From Thiothrix phosphatis (GTDB lineage: Bacteria > Pseudomonadota > Gammaproteobacteria > Thiotrichales > Thiotrichaceae): DNA of 64,000 bases. The translations under genes were made by a program, and so were the position numbers. The notes under the pieces were generated by a model. That model saw only the letters and a list, made by a program, of their open reading frames with translations. It was not told the origin of the DNA and did no database searches. This document shows, in pieces, positions 52,911 through 62,124 of the stretch. The stretch spans positions 62,001 to 126,000 of the forward strand of contig NZ_JAYMYJ010000112.1 in assembly GCF_035668035.1 (NCBI RefSeq), in the 5' to 3' direction. Within the stretch, counting starts at the first letter, position 1, and each line of letters opens with the position of its first letter.

Positions 52911-53921
52911 ATGCAAATTCGTGAAAATTACAATATCAAGGCGTTGAATACTTTTGGCCTGAACGCCCGGACCCGTTACTTCTGTTCTCTGCAAAAGTTA
53001 GGTGGAATTCGCAGCATCATACAGTGGGCGGATGCGCACGCCGGGCTTCCGGTCATGTTTTTGGGCGGCGGCAGCAATATGCTGTTCGTGAATGATTTTC
53101 CGGGCTTGTTAGTGCATGTGCGGTTGCAGGCCAGGGAAATCCTCGGCCAGGATGACGACTTTTGCTATGTGCGGGCGGCGGCGGGCGAAAACTGGCATGA
53201 ATTTGTTCGCTGGACGATTGGGCAAAATCTTGCAGGCTTGGAAAACTTGTCCTTGATTCCAGGAACGGTAGGCGCCGCCCCGATGCAGAACATTGGCGCT
53301 TATGGCGTGGAGTTGAAGGACTGTTTCCACGAATTGCAGGCGCTGGATTGGCGCAGCGGGGAAATCCGCAACTTCACCTTGGATGCGTGCCAGTTCGGTT
53401 ACCGCGACAGCTTTTTCAAGTCCGTGGAGCCGGATCGTTGGCTGATCGTCAGCGTGATTTTCCGCTTGCCACGCAAGCCTGAATGGAAAGTGGGCTATGC
53501 AGGCGTGAAGGAACACTTGGGGGGCAATGCGCCGGATGCCCGCTCCATCAGTGACGCCATCATCAAGTTGCGGCAAAGCAAGTTGCCTGATCCGGCGCAG
53601 GTCGGCAATGCGGGCAGCTTTTTCAAGAATCCTTTGGTGTCGCAGGCGCAATGGGAAGGGCTCAAGGCGGCGTTTCCGGCAATTCCGGGTTGGGCGCAGC
53701 AGGATCAGGTGAAGGTGTCGGCGGGTTGGCTGATTGACCAATGCGGTTGGAAAGGGAAGCGGGATGGCGACGCTGGCGCTTACGAAAAGCATGCGCTGGT
53801 GCTGGTCAACCACGGCAATGCGAGTGGGGCGCAGATCTGGCGTTTTGCCCAGGACGTCATCACATCCGTCCAAGACAGGTTTGGTGTGACATTGGAGCCA
53901 GAGCCGAGGGTCATTGTGTAG
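52911..53921 (+). CDS. murB: UDP-N-acetylenolpyruvoylglucosamine reductase
   Basis: This 336-residue protein of the longer (type I) MurB form reduces UDP-GlcNAc-enolpyruvate to UDP-MurNAc with NADPH and FAD. Motifs are FLGGGSNMLF, IPGTVGAAPMQNIGAYGVE and the catalytic serine in GNAGSFFKNP. The ATG at 52911 follows AAGGTGACCCAC; an upstream TTG lies in the cco terminator. Confidence 0.94.
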   Translation: MQIRENYNIKALNTFGLNARTRYFCSLQKLGGIRSIIQWADAHAGLPVMFLGGGSNMLFVNDFPGLLVHVRLQAREILGQDDDFCYVRAAAGENWHEFVRWTIGQNLAGLENLSLIPGTVGAAPMQNIGAYGVELKDCFHELQALDWRSGEIRNFTLDACQFGYRDSFFKSVEPDRWLIVSVIFRLPRKPEWKVGYAGVKEHLGGNAPDARSISDAIIKLRQSKLPDPAQVGNAGSFFKNPLVSQAQWEGLKAAFPAIPGWAQQDQVKVSAGWLIDQCGWKGKRDGDAGAYEKHALVLVNHGNASGAQIWRFAQDVITSVQDRFGVTLEPEPRVIV

Positions 53922-53945
53922 GAAACGCCTACAGCAAGCGTTTCC

Positions 53946-55790
53946 TCAGGTTGCAGGGGCGGTGTCAGGTTGTCCCAGCCATTTTTTGACGATCCGCAAT
54001 AATTCATCCTGTTTGACCGGCTTGGGAAGGTAGTCATCCATGCCCATTTTTATGCAGCGGTCTCGGTCGCCTTTGAGGGCGTTGGCGGTCATGGCGATGA
54101 CGGGCGTATATTGCAGGATGCCTTCGCGCTCCCACTTGCGGATGTAACGGGTGGCAGTATAGCCATCCATTTCCGGCATGTTGATGTCCATCAGCACCAG
54201 CCGGTAGGCGCGTGTGCGTAATGCTTTAAGCGCATGTTTGCCAGTCGTGACATGGTCAATGGGCAGGTTGAGCTTTTCCAGCATGGTGATGGCGATCAGG
54301 GCGTTGACCGAGTTGTCTTCCGCCAGCAGGATGCCGCCAGCAGGTTGGGCGGCATCCGCCGCTGCCACTGGCAGCGCCAGTTCGGGGAATGGCGGCAGTT
54401 TGCTGGCAGGTTTCGGCGCGCTGCCGCCGTGACGCCGCAAGGTGTCGGTCAGCACATCACGCAGGGTGATGGAGCGGACTGGTTTGGTGACGGCGGCTTG
54501 GATGCCTGCTTGCTTCTGTTTTTCCAGGGACAAACCGTAAGAGGTCAGCATCACAATGGGGATGCCGTCGTAGCGGGCGTCGCTGCGGATGGCTTTGGCG
54601 AGGGCGATGCCGTCCATTTGCGGCATGAACCAGTCCAGCAACGCAATATCAAACGGGTTGTTGTCGGCCAGAGCTTCCTCCAGCTTATGCAAGGCGTCGT
54701 GGCCATTGCTGACGATGGTGGCCCGTGCTTGCCAAGCGTTCAGGTAGTTTTCCAAAATCCGCCGGTTGGTTTCGTTGTCGTCCACCACCAGTATGCGGCA
54801 GGCTTCAAGGTGCTTCGCCTGGTGTACGTGCTGGCTGATTTCGACAATCGGGAAGGTGATTTCAAACCAGAAGGTGCTGCCGCTTTCCGGTGCGCTTTCC
54901 AACCCAACCCGGCCGCCCATCATTTCCGCAAATTCCTTGACAATGGTCAGGCCTAGGCCAGTGCCGCCATAGCGCCGGTTGATGGAGGCGTCAACCTGGA
55001 CAAACGATTCAAAGATGCTTTTCTGCATGGCGGGCGGGATGCCGATGCCAGTGTCGCGCACTTCAAACCGCAGCAAGGCTTCGGTGTCGCCCAGTGAGCG
55101 CAGTTCCAGGCCGGTATAAACTTCGCCCTGTTCGGTAAATTTGATGGCGTTGCCAATCAGGTTCATCAGCATTTGCCGCAGCCGCGCCGGGTCGCCTTTG
55201 ACGCGCGCCGGAACCTCTTCCGGAATGTAACACTGGACTTCGAGGTTTTTTTCCTGCGCCATGGTGGCCATGATGCTGCTGATGCTTTCCACCAGTTCGC
55301 GTGGGGAAAATTCGATGATTTCCAGCTCAATGCCGCCCGCTTTGAGTTTGGAGAAATCAAGGATGTTGTTGATGATGTCCAGCATGACTTCGCAGGACGC
55401 ATAGGCGGTCTCGACAAACAGCTTTTGCCGCTCGTCCATGTCGGTGCTCTTGACGATTTCCAAGGAGCCAAGGATGCCATGGATGGGGGTGCGCAGTTCA
55501 TGGCTCATATTGGCCATGAAGCGGGTTTTCTGTTCTGAGCGGTGCAGGGCTTCGATGCGTTGTTCGGTTTCTATTTTCAGGTCGTCATAGAGCTTGCGCA
55601 TTTCTTGCGAGGACACTTCCAATGAGCGTTCCAGCAAGTATTGGGCATCACTGGTGCCTGCATAGGAGCGGTCGACCAGATGCAAAAAATCCTGCCAGCG
55701 GTTCAGGTCGTCAGGAAGTGAACCCTGGGCTAGGCCAGTGCGCTGGAGCTGTTTTTGCAGGCGGCGGTGCAGTGGGTTAACTTCCTTCAT
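53946..55790 (-). CDS. Hybrid sensor histidine kinase with two receiver domains
   Basis: The 614-residue protein has a helical N-terminus (about 1-85) with no membrane helix. A HisKA domain follows with phospho-accepting H97 (MSHELRTP), then a HATPase domain (NLIGNAIKFTEQG, RDTGIGIP, GTGLGL), and two receivers with D386 (LLDWFMPQMDG) and D535 (LMDINMPEMDG). No HPt domain or DNA-binding output is present, so a separate phosphotransfer protein is expected. Its start lies inside the end of the FIST gene, so the two are translationally coupled; FIST is the likely sensor. Confidence 0.92.
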   Translation of the reverse strand: MKEVNPLHRRLQKQLQRTGLAQGSLPDDLNRWQDFLHLVDRSYAGTSDAQYLLERSLEVSSQEMRKLYDDLKIETEQRIEALHRSEQKTRFMANMSHELRTPIHGILGSLEIVKSTDMDERQKLFVETAYASCEVMLDIINNILDFSKLKAGGIELEIIEFSPRELVESISSIMATMAQEKNLEVQCYIPEEVPARVKGDPARLRQMLMNLIGNAIKFTEQGEVYTGLELRSLGDTEALLRFEVRDTGIGIPPAMQKSIFESFVQVDASINRRYGGTGLGLTIVKEFAEMMGGRVGLESAPESGSTFWFEITFPIVEISQHVHQAKHLEACRILVVDDNETNRRILENYLNAWQARATIVSNGHDALHKLEEALADNNPFDIALLDWFMPQMDGIALAKAIRSDARYDGIPIVMLTSYGLSLEKQKQAGIQAAVTKPVRSITLRDVLTDTLRRHGGSAPKPASKLPPFPELALPVAAADAAQPAGGILLAEDNSVNALIAITMLEKLNLPIDHVTTGKHALKALRTRAYRLVLMDINMPEMDGYTATRYIRKWEREGILQYTPVIAMTANALKGDRDRCIKMGMDDYLPKPVKQDELLRIVKKWLGQPDTAPAT

Positions 55791-56919
55791 ACAATACCGT
55801 AAGGGTCATGGTTTCATTGTGCAGGCTGCAACCTGTGCCGGAAAAAGGCGGCGCCAATTCACCGAAAGAATAAAAGCCAATCTGCTGGCTGCCCGCAGGC
55901 AACGCTTCCAGGGTGGCTTCCAGTTCCAGGGTGGTGTCGTCTTCCATGACAAGTTTGCGGCCTGAACAGCTGATGGCAAAACACAATACTGGCGCATCCG
56001 GCGAAGGCAGTTTCTTTCGTAACAGGTGCGCAGCGGATTCTGAACCATCCACGAGGTTATCAAAACTACCATACATCAGTTGTGCCTGACTGTTGTTGGG
56101 GATGTCTCCGGCAAAGCGCATGCTGCGGGTTGGCTCATCGACACCCAGGATCGTGCGCACCACATAGGAATCCTTGCTTTTTTCCCAGATGGATAGCGGG
56201 AAGTGCAAGGCGGCGGCAGGCAGGCCGTCGGCGCGGTCGCCCAGGTATTTCTTGTAAAGGTCAAGGGCAGGTTGGTCATCGATTTCGTAGAGGATGTTGC
56301 CATCCGAGCGCGTCACCCGCCGTTCCGGCCCGAAAGGCCGCCAGCCGTCTTTCGCCTGGGTGGAGAAAAAAAGCTTGTCGCCATAAAAGCCAATGCCACA
56401 AACCAGATTGGGGCAAGGATGGCCGTTATGCAGCACCCAAGTGGACTTGAATTGCATATTGTCGCTGGCCAGCCCCCCCGCCACCATGACGTTCGGGGCC
56501 AGTATGGACATGAGGCCACGAGCCAGTTCGCTGCCGTTGGTGTTGAGCCCGTCCGCCAGGATCAGCATGCCCTTGAGGTCGGGGGAGTTGAGTGATTGCG
56601 CCAGTTGGATGCCCGCTTGCCGTGAGTCGGATATGCCGTGCACTTCGGCGACGGAGAGCGCAATCCAGCTAGTGTCAAAACAAATTATTCCAACCACCAG
56701 CGCATTTTCCATCAAATGTTCGCTGAAAATGCCTGCAACGGTTGAACAACCGGCCATAATGGCGCTGGGATATTGATGGCGCAATTCGTCGAGTAAATAT
56801 TGATGGTGTGAAATATCGGTTTCGCCAAAAACCAATACCAATGTCTTGGGTGAGTCCACAGCAGGTAACGGCCTATACCAGCCAGCTGATGGCGTGAAAA
56901 AAGTTAACGTGACCTGCAC
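55777..56919 (-). CDS. FIST domain sensory protein
   Basis: The 380-residue soluble protein has FIST-N (about 25-215, with AIMAGCSTVAGIFSEHLMEN) and FIST-C (about 220-375, with KSKDSYVVRTILGVDE) domains. FIST proteins are predicted to bind small ligands such as amino acids and usually work with kinases or chemoreceptors. The GTG start at 56919 follows CAGGGGGTAATAACC. It overlaps the hybrid kinase gene by 14 bases. Confidence 0.85.
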   Translation of the reverse strand: MQVTLTFFTPSAGWYRPLPAVDSPKTLVLVFGETDISHHQYLLDELRHQYPSAIMAGCSTVAGIFSEHLMENALVVGIICFDTSWIALSVAEVHGISDSRQAGIQLAQSLNSPDLKGMLILADGLNTNGSELARGLMSILAPNVMVAGGLASDNMQFKSTWVLHNGHPCPNLVCGIGFYGDKLFFSTQAKDGWRPFGPERRVTRSDGNILYEIDDQPALDLYKKYLGDRADGLPAAALHFPLSIWEKSKDSYVVRTILGVDEPTRSMRFAGDIPNNSQAQLMYGSFDNLVDGSESAAHLLRKKLPSPDAPVLCFAISCSGRKLVMEDDTTLELEATLEALPAGSQQIGFYSFGELAPPFSGTGCSLHNETMTLTVLYEGS

Positions 56920-57121
56920 GGTTATTACCCCCTGATCATGATGGTTCCGGCTGTTTGTAGTTTTTTTATTTTCCCTCAATGACTAAAAAATAATACCACG
57001 AAAAGGGTTAATAGTGTCTACTGGATTAGGCTACCTTTTATCGGAGTGGTTGAACCTTGGTGATGCTGTCACTATACTTTCTGTTTTAATAATTAACGGC
57101 TTTTCAATCTGCTTGACCACC

Positions 57122-58114
57122 ATGACAACGACTGGAACGGAGAGTGACAGGCACACCGTCCAGGTTGAGCTTGAACCTGCTGACACTGCCCGCTTGATGA
57201 ACCTTTCCGGCCAATTTGACCAGCACTTGCGCCAACTGGAAAATCGTCTGGGCGTTGAAATCAACAACCGTGGCAATCTCTTCCAGATTACCGGCTCGCC
57301 CCAAACTACCCAGCTTGCCGTGAGGCTGTTGCAGGATTTGTATCGCGAGACCGCCGATTCAGTCCTGAATCCGGAAAGCATCCATTTGTTTTTGCAGGAA
57401 GCGAACCTCGACAAGGTATACGCGAACACCAGCGATGATGTGCGCATCCGCACCCGCCGGGGCTTCATCAAGCCCAAGGGCATGGCGCAAAGCCGCTATA
57501 TCCAGAATATCCGCACCCATGACATCACCTTTGGCGTCGGCCCGGCGGGCACTGGCAAGACCTGGCTGGCGGTGGCGTGCGCAGTCGAGGCGCTGGAGCG
57601 TGACGAAGTGCGCCGTCTGGTGCTGGTCAGGCCAGCGGTGGAGGCGGGGGAGCGTCTCGGTTTCCTGCCGGGCGACCTGTCGCAGAAGATCGACCCGTAT
57701 TTGCGCCCGATGTACGACGCCCTGTATGAAATGTTGGGCATTGAAAAGGTCAACAAACTGATTGAGCGCAATGTCATCGAGGTTGCACCACTGGCCTATA
57801 TGCGCGGGCGGACGCTGAATGACGCTTTCATTTTGCTGGATGAAGCGCAGAACACCACCGCCGAACAGATGAAAATGTTCCTGACCCGGCTGGGGTTTGG
57901 CTCCTCCGCCGTGATCACCGGGGACATCACCCAGATAGACCTGCCGCGCCACCAGAAGTCCGGCCTAAAACAGGCGGTGGAGATTCTCGACGGGGTGCAG
58001 GGCGTCAGTTTCAATTTCTTCGGCGGGCGCGATGTGGTGCGGCACAAATTGGTGCAAAAGATTGTGGAGGCGTATGACAGCTATGACCTTGCTGCTCGAC
58101 ATCCAGAACCCTGA
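57122..58114 (+). CDS. ybeZ: PhoH-like ATPase (YbeZ)
   Basis: The 330-residue protein has a small N-terminal KH-like part (about 15-85) and a P-loop ATPase domain with GPAGTGKTWLAVACA and ILLDEAQNTTAEQMKMFLTR. YbeZ works with the endonuclease YbeY in ribosome and RNA handling. Here ybeZ, ybeY, ybeX and lnt are consecutive, as in enterobacteria. The start is uncertain: 57122 fits the family, and no strong ribosome site is seen; an upstream GTG at 57014 is less likely. Confidence 0.88.
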   Translation: MTTTGTESDRHTVQVELEPADTARLMNLSGQFDQHLRQLENRLGVEINNRGNLFQITGSPQTTQLAVRLLQDLYRETADSVLNPESIHLFLQEANLDKVYANTSDDVRIRTRRGFIKPKGMAQSRYIQNIRTHDITFGVGPAGTGKTWLAVACAVEALERDEVRRLVLVRPAVEAGERLGFLPGDLSQKIDPYLRPMYDALYEMLGIEKVNKLIERNVIEVAPLAYMRGRTLNDAFILLDEAQNTTAEQMKMFLTRLGFGSSAVITGDITQIDLPRHQKSGLKQAVEILDGVQGVSFNFFGGRDVVRHKLVQKIVEAYDSYDLAARHPEP

Positions 58115-58559
58115 GGGCTTTACGGATATTCCCGCCGATGCGGAGTTGGCGTGCTGGGCGCAGGCCGCCTGGCAGGGCGAAGGCGAAGCGGGCGTGGTGG
58201 TGCGGGTGGTGGCGGAGGCGGAAAGCCGGGAGCTGAACCACAGCTACCGCGCCAAGGATTGCCCGACCAATGTGCTGTCGTTTCCCTATGATCCACCCTT
58301 GGTTCCACTGGAGGATGGCGAGGCGGATTACCTTGGCGATTTGGTGGTTTGCCAGCCTGTGATGCGGCGTGAAGCGCAGGAACAGGGCAAAACTGTGCCG
58401 CAGCATTGGGCGCATTTGCTGATACATGGCTTGTTGCATTTGCAGGGCTACGACCATATAACGGACGCCGAAGCCAGCGAAATGGAAGCCCTGGAAACTG
58501 AAATCCTGGGCAGGCTCGGCTTTCCCGACCCTTACCAGCTATCCCCAGAGGAAAAATGA
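58074..58559 (+). CDS. ybeY: Endoribonuclease YbeY
   Basis: The 161-residue protein has the zinc motif HGLLHLQGYDH near residue 120 and the NVLSFPY segment typical of YbeY. It functions in 16S rRNA 3' end maturation and 70S quality control. It overlaps the end of ybeZ. Two starts are possible (58074 and 58083); GGAGG is badly spaced for both. Confidence 0.92.
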   Translation: MTAMTLLLDIQNPEGFTDIPADAELACWAQAAWQGEGEAGVVVRVVAEAESRELNHSYRAKDCPTNVLSFPYDPPLVPLEDGEADYLGDLVVCQPVMRREAQEQGKTVPQHWAHLLIHGLLHLQGYDHITDAEASEMEALETEILGRLGFPDPYQLSPEEK

Positions 58560-59428
58560 AAACTGATACAGGTGAGTCGCGACCTCGACCGCGATGGAAA
58601 CAGTGGCTAATAGAAAAATTTGACCTTACTTCCCAAAGCCGGGAAGACCTGATGGATGACCTGCAACGGGCCAACGAAAAAAACCTCCTCTCGGGGGAAA
58701 CCGTGGGGATGCTGCAAGGGGTGCTGGAATTTGGCGCGCTACAGGTGCGTGACATCATGGTTCCGCGCTCACAGATCAATTTCATCTACCATGAAGACCG
58801 TTTTCCCCAGATTCTTGAACGCATTGCGGAAAGTGAACATTCCCGCTATCCGGTGGTGGATGAAGACCGTGATGACCTGGTCGGCATCCTGCTGGCCAAG
58901 GACTTGCTCAAATACATTGGGCGGGAACAGGAGTTTGCGATCGACGACATTATCCGCCCCGCCCTGATTGTGCCGGAAAGCCAGCGCCTCAACCGGCTGC
59001 TGACCGAGTTCCGCAATACCCGCAACCACATGGCGGTCGTCATTGACGAGTATTCCGGAGTTTCCGGGCTGGTGACGTTTGAGGATGTGCTGGAGCAGAT
59101 CGTCGGTGATATCGACGATGAACACGATGACGAAGAAGATTCCGCCGCCAATGTGACGCCGCAGGGCGATGGCCGTTACATTGTGGAGGCCATGACCCCG
59201 ATCGACGAATTCAATGCGGTGGTGGGCACGGCTTTCGACACCGACGAGTTCGACACCATTGCGGGCATCGTCATCAACGAACTGGGGAAAATTCCCCGCC
59301 AGGGGGAGGAAACCATCCTGGACGGTTGGCTGTTCCGCGTCCTGCGCAGCGACTCACGCCGTATCCTGCTGTTGGAAGTGTTGCCCAACACGGATTGTCA
59401 TATTCCCGAAGAAACGCCTGCGTTATAA
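58556..59428 (+). CDS. corC: CorC/YbeX CBS-domain protein
   Basis: The 290-residue protein has a CBS pair (about 60-185, with VRDIMVPRSQINFIYHEDRF) and a C-terminal CorC_HlyC domain (about 205-285). No membrane segments are present, matching YbeX, which is linked to ribosome metabolism and Mg/Co efflux. It overlaps the ybeY stop (ATGA). An acidic stretch, DDEHDDEEDS, joins the domains. Confidence 0.93.
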   Translation: MKTDTGESRPRPRWKQWLIEKFDLTSQSREDLMDDLQRANEKNLLSGETVGMLQGVLEFGALQVRDIMVPRSQINFIYHEDRFPQILERIAESEHSRYPVVDEDRDDLVGILLAKDLLKYIGREQEFAIDDIIRPALIVPESQRLNRLLTEFRNTRNHMAVVIDEYSGVSGLVTFEDVLEQIVGDIDDEHDDEEDSAANVTPQGDGRYIVEAMTPIDEFNAVVGTAFDTDEFDTIAGIVINELGKIPRQGEETILDGWLFRVLRSDSRRILLLEVLPNTDCHIPEETPAL

Positions 59429-59464
59429 TCCCGGCACATTTGCATTGGCTGGATTATTGACAAG

Positions 59465-61009
59465 ATGCTGTTGTTCCGAGATTCCCTGTCGAAGTTTGAT
59501 TACCTGCTGGCGGCGCTGGCGGGGGCAGTCATGGCGCTGGCGTTTGCGCCGTTTGAGCTGCGCCCGTTTGCCTGGCTGTCGCCTGCGGTATTGTTCTGGC
59601 TGAACCTGAAAAGCATGCCCCTGGGGCGGCGTTTGCGGTTGAGCTGGGCATTCGGCGTCGGCATGTTCGCCGGTGGGGCGCACTGGATTTATGTCAGCAT
59701 CCACTTTTTCGGTGGGGCGAATGCCTTCATCGCCGCTTTTATGGTGGCAGTGTTTGTGATGCTGATGGCGCTGTTCATGCTGGTGTTCGGCTGGTTGGCG
59801 TCGTATTGCGGGCGCTTGCCGACAGCAGTCCGGCTGCTGGCGGCATTCCCGGCCATCTGGGTGCTGACGGAATGGTTTCGCGGCTGGTTCCTGACAGGCT
59901 TCCCCTGGCTGCAACTGGGGATCACCCAGGTCGACAACTGGCTGGCGAATTACGCCCCGGTCACCGGCGTGCTGGGGATCAGCTGGCTGGTGGCGCTGGG
60001 CAGTGGCGCGCTGGTGCTGATCGTGCTGGGAACCCTGCGGGAGCGGGCCATCGCTGCCGCTCTGGTGGTGGCGACGGTGGCGGTTGGTTTTGGCCTGGGG
60101 CAAATCCGCTGGACACAGCCAACCGGGGAGCCGCTCTATGTCAGCATGCTGCAAGGCAATGTCGACCAACTGACCAAGTGGGAGCCGCAATTCCGCAATG
60201 AAAACATCCAGGCTTACCTGAACCTGATGGATCCTGACCGTTATCCGGATGTGGAGCGTTCGCACCTGGTGATCTGGCCGGAAACGGCGCTGGCGGACTT
60301 TTTCCCGCGTTCGCTGGATGTGCTGGAGCCGTTGCAGGATTGGGCGCGGGAAGCCAAGGCCGACCTGTTGGTTGGCGGGTTCTACCTCAACCGGGACACC
60401 GAGGCCGTCTACAATGCGGTGATGGCCATCGGTGGTGACCGGGATGTGGGGAAATCCATCGAAACGAGTGAAAACGTCTACGCCAAGAAGCACTTGGTGC
60501 CGTTCAGCGAGTACATTCCGCTGCTGAAATACCTGCGCTTCCTGGAAAGCATCATCCGCCTGCCGTATGACAATGTCACCGCCTGGGAAGGCCGGGGCAA
60601 TCTGGTGCTGGCGGGCCAGCCGATGCGCCTGTCGGTCTGTTACGAAGATGTCTATGGCGAAGAGCTCATCCAGGGTTTGCCGGAAGCGACCATGCTGGTG
60701 AACGTCAGCAATGACGGCTGGTTCACCGGTTCCATTGAACCTGCCCAGCACGCTGAAATTGCCCGTATGCGGGCGTTGGAAACCGGGCGTTTCCTGCTGC
60801 GCGCCACCAATAACGGCGTCAGCGCCATCATCAATGAAAAAGGCAAAGTGCTGAAAACGGGCCCGCAATACGAGGCGACCGTCATTTCCGGTTACGCCGT
60901 ACCGTTAAGCGGCACCACCCCCTATGTGCGGACGGGCAACTGGCTCATCATTCCATTGATGTTGATTTTACTGGGTGTTCCGCTGTTGCTGGCGCGCCGT
61001 AAGCCTTGA
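59465..61009 (+). CDS. lnt: Apolipoprotein N-acyltransferase
   Basis: The 514-residue protein has N-terminal membrane helices (about 15-215) and a nitrilase domain with the triad in VIWPETALADF (Glu), YAKKHLVPFSEY (Lys) and LSVCYEDVYGE (Cys). It adds the third acyl chain to lipoproteins in the inner membrane, which PqiC in this window would also require. It lies 36 bases after corC. Confidence 0.95.
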   Translation: MLLFRDSLSKFDYLLAALAGAVMALAFAPFELRPFAWLSPAVLFWLNLKSMPLGRRLRLSWAFGVGMFAGGAHWIYVSIHFFGGANAFIAAFMVAVFVMLMALFMLVFGWLASYCGRLPTAVRLLAAFPAIWVLTEWFRGWFLTGFPWLQLGITQVDNWLANYAPVTGVLGISWLVALGSGALVLIVLGTLRERAIAAALVVATVAVGFGLGQIRWTQPTGEPLYVSMLQGNVDQLTKWEPQFRNENIQAYLNLMDPDRYPDVERSHLVIWPETALADFFPRSLDVLEPLQDWAREAKADLLVGGFYLNRDTEAVYNAVMAIGGDRDVGKSIETSENVYAKKHLVPFSEYIPLLKYLRFLESIIRLPYDNVTAWEGRGNLVLAGQPMRLSVCYEDVYGEELIQGLPEATMLVNVSNDGWFTGSIEPAQHAEIARMRALETGRFLLRATNNGVSAIINEKGKVLKTGPQYEATVISGYAVPLSGTTPYVRTGNWLIIPLMLILLGVPLLLARRKP

Positions 61010-61092
61010 TCGCTAGGGCAACTTTACTTGCTGGCGGCTTGTTGTTTAAATCAATCCTCTTCCCGTTGAACAATTTGCCAAGGAACACCACC

Positions 61093-62124
61093 ATGTCTAA
61101 CCATCCCCTTCCCCGCTGGCTGGCGGGTTTCGCCTTATGCGCCGCCGCCCTCTCGAGCCTCCCTGCCCATGCTGGCAAAACCCTGGATGCGGTCAAATCG
61201 CGCGGTCAACTGGTGTGTGGCGTGAATGTGGCGCTGGCGGGTTTTTCTTCCGCCGACAGCAATGGCGCGTGGAGCGGGCTGGATGTGGACTACTGCAAGG
61301 CGCTGGCCGCAGCCATTCTTGGTGACGCCAACAAGGTGAAATGGGCGCCACTGAATGCCCAGCAGCGCTTTACGGCGTTGCAATCCGGCGAGATCGACAT
61401 CCTCTCGCGCAACACCACCTGGACGCTGACCCGCGACGCCTCGCTGGGGGCGAACTTTGTCGGCGTGATGTATTACGACGGCCAAGGCTTTATGGTCCCC
61501 AAAAAGCTGAAGCTCACCAGCGCCAAGCAGCTCGATAACGCCACGGTGTGCGTCCAGTCCGGCACCACCACGGAAAAGAACCTGACCGATTTCGCCCGTG
61601 TCAATAACCTGAAAATCAAGCCGCTGGTGTTCGAAAAGAACGAAGCCGCCACGGGTGCCTACCACAGCGGGCGCTGTCAGGCGTACACCACCGATGCCTC
61701 CGGGCTGGCAGCGGAGCGCGCCATTTCCAAGAATCCTGACGAAGACATGATCCTGCCGGAAATCATTTCCAAGGAACCCTTAAGCCCGCTGGTGCGCCGT
61801 GGCGACGATGAGTTCTTTGCCATCGCCAAATGGGTGCGCAATGCCCTGGTCGAGGCGGAAGAATACGGCATCACCCAGGCGAATGTGGATGAGATGAAAA
61901 GCAACGCCGACCCCAACATCCAGCGCATCCTGGGCGTCAGCGAGGACATGGGCGGGCTGCTGGGGCTGGACAAGGAATGGGCCTACCGCGCCATCAAGGC
62001 AGTCGGCAATTACGGCGAAATCTTTGAGCGCAACGTCGGCAAAGGTTCCCCGCTCAAGCTGGAGCGCGGCCTTAACAGCCTGTGGAACAAAGGCGGCATC
62101 CTCTACGCCGAACCGATCCGCTAA
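61093..62124 (+). CDS. aapJ: Amino acid ABC transporter substrate-binding protein
   Basis: The 343-residue protein has a signal peptide (cleavage near LPAHA-GK) and the AapJ/BztA solute-binding fold: RGQLVCGVNVALAGFS, SRNTTWTLTRDASLGANFVG and VCVQSGTTTEKNL. It binds L-amino acids broadly in the periplasm. The start at 61093 follows CAAGGAACACCACC. The stop overlaps the permease start (TAATG). Confidence 0.93.
   Translation: MSNHPLPRWLAGFALCAAALSSLPAHAGKTLDAVKSRGQLVCGVNVALAGFSSADSNGAWSGLDVDYCKALAAAILGDANKVKWAPLNAQQRFTALQSGEIDILSRNTTWTLTRDASLGANFVGVMYYDGQGFMVPKKLKLTSAKQLDNATVCVQSGTTTEKNLTDFARVNNLKIKPLVFEKNEAATGAYHSGRCQAYTTDASGLAAERAISKNPDEDMILPEIISKEPLSPLVRRGDDEFFAIAKWVRNALVEAEEYGITQANVDEMKSNADPNIQRILGVSEDMGGLLGLDKEWAYRAIKAVGNYGEIFERNVGKGSPLKLERGLNSLWNKGGILYAEPIR

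Noticed and set aside
59423..60868. Minus-strand open frame of 481 codons opposite lnt
   Set aside because: It has a Q/H/R-rich composition typical of an antisense shadow, and lnt on the plus strand has all catalytic motifs.
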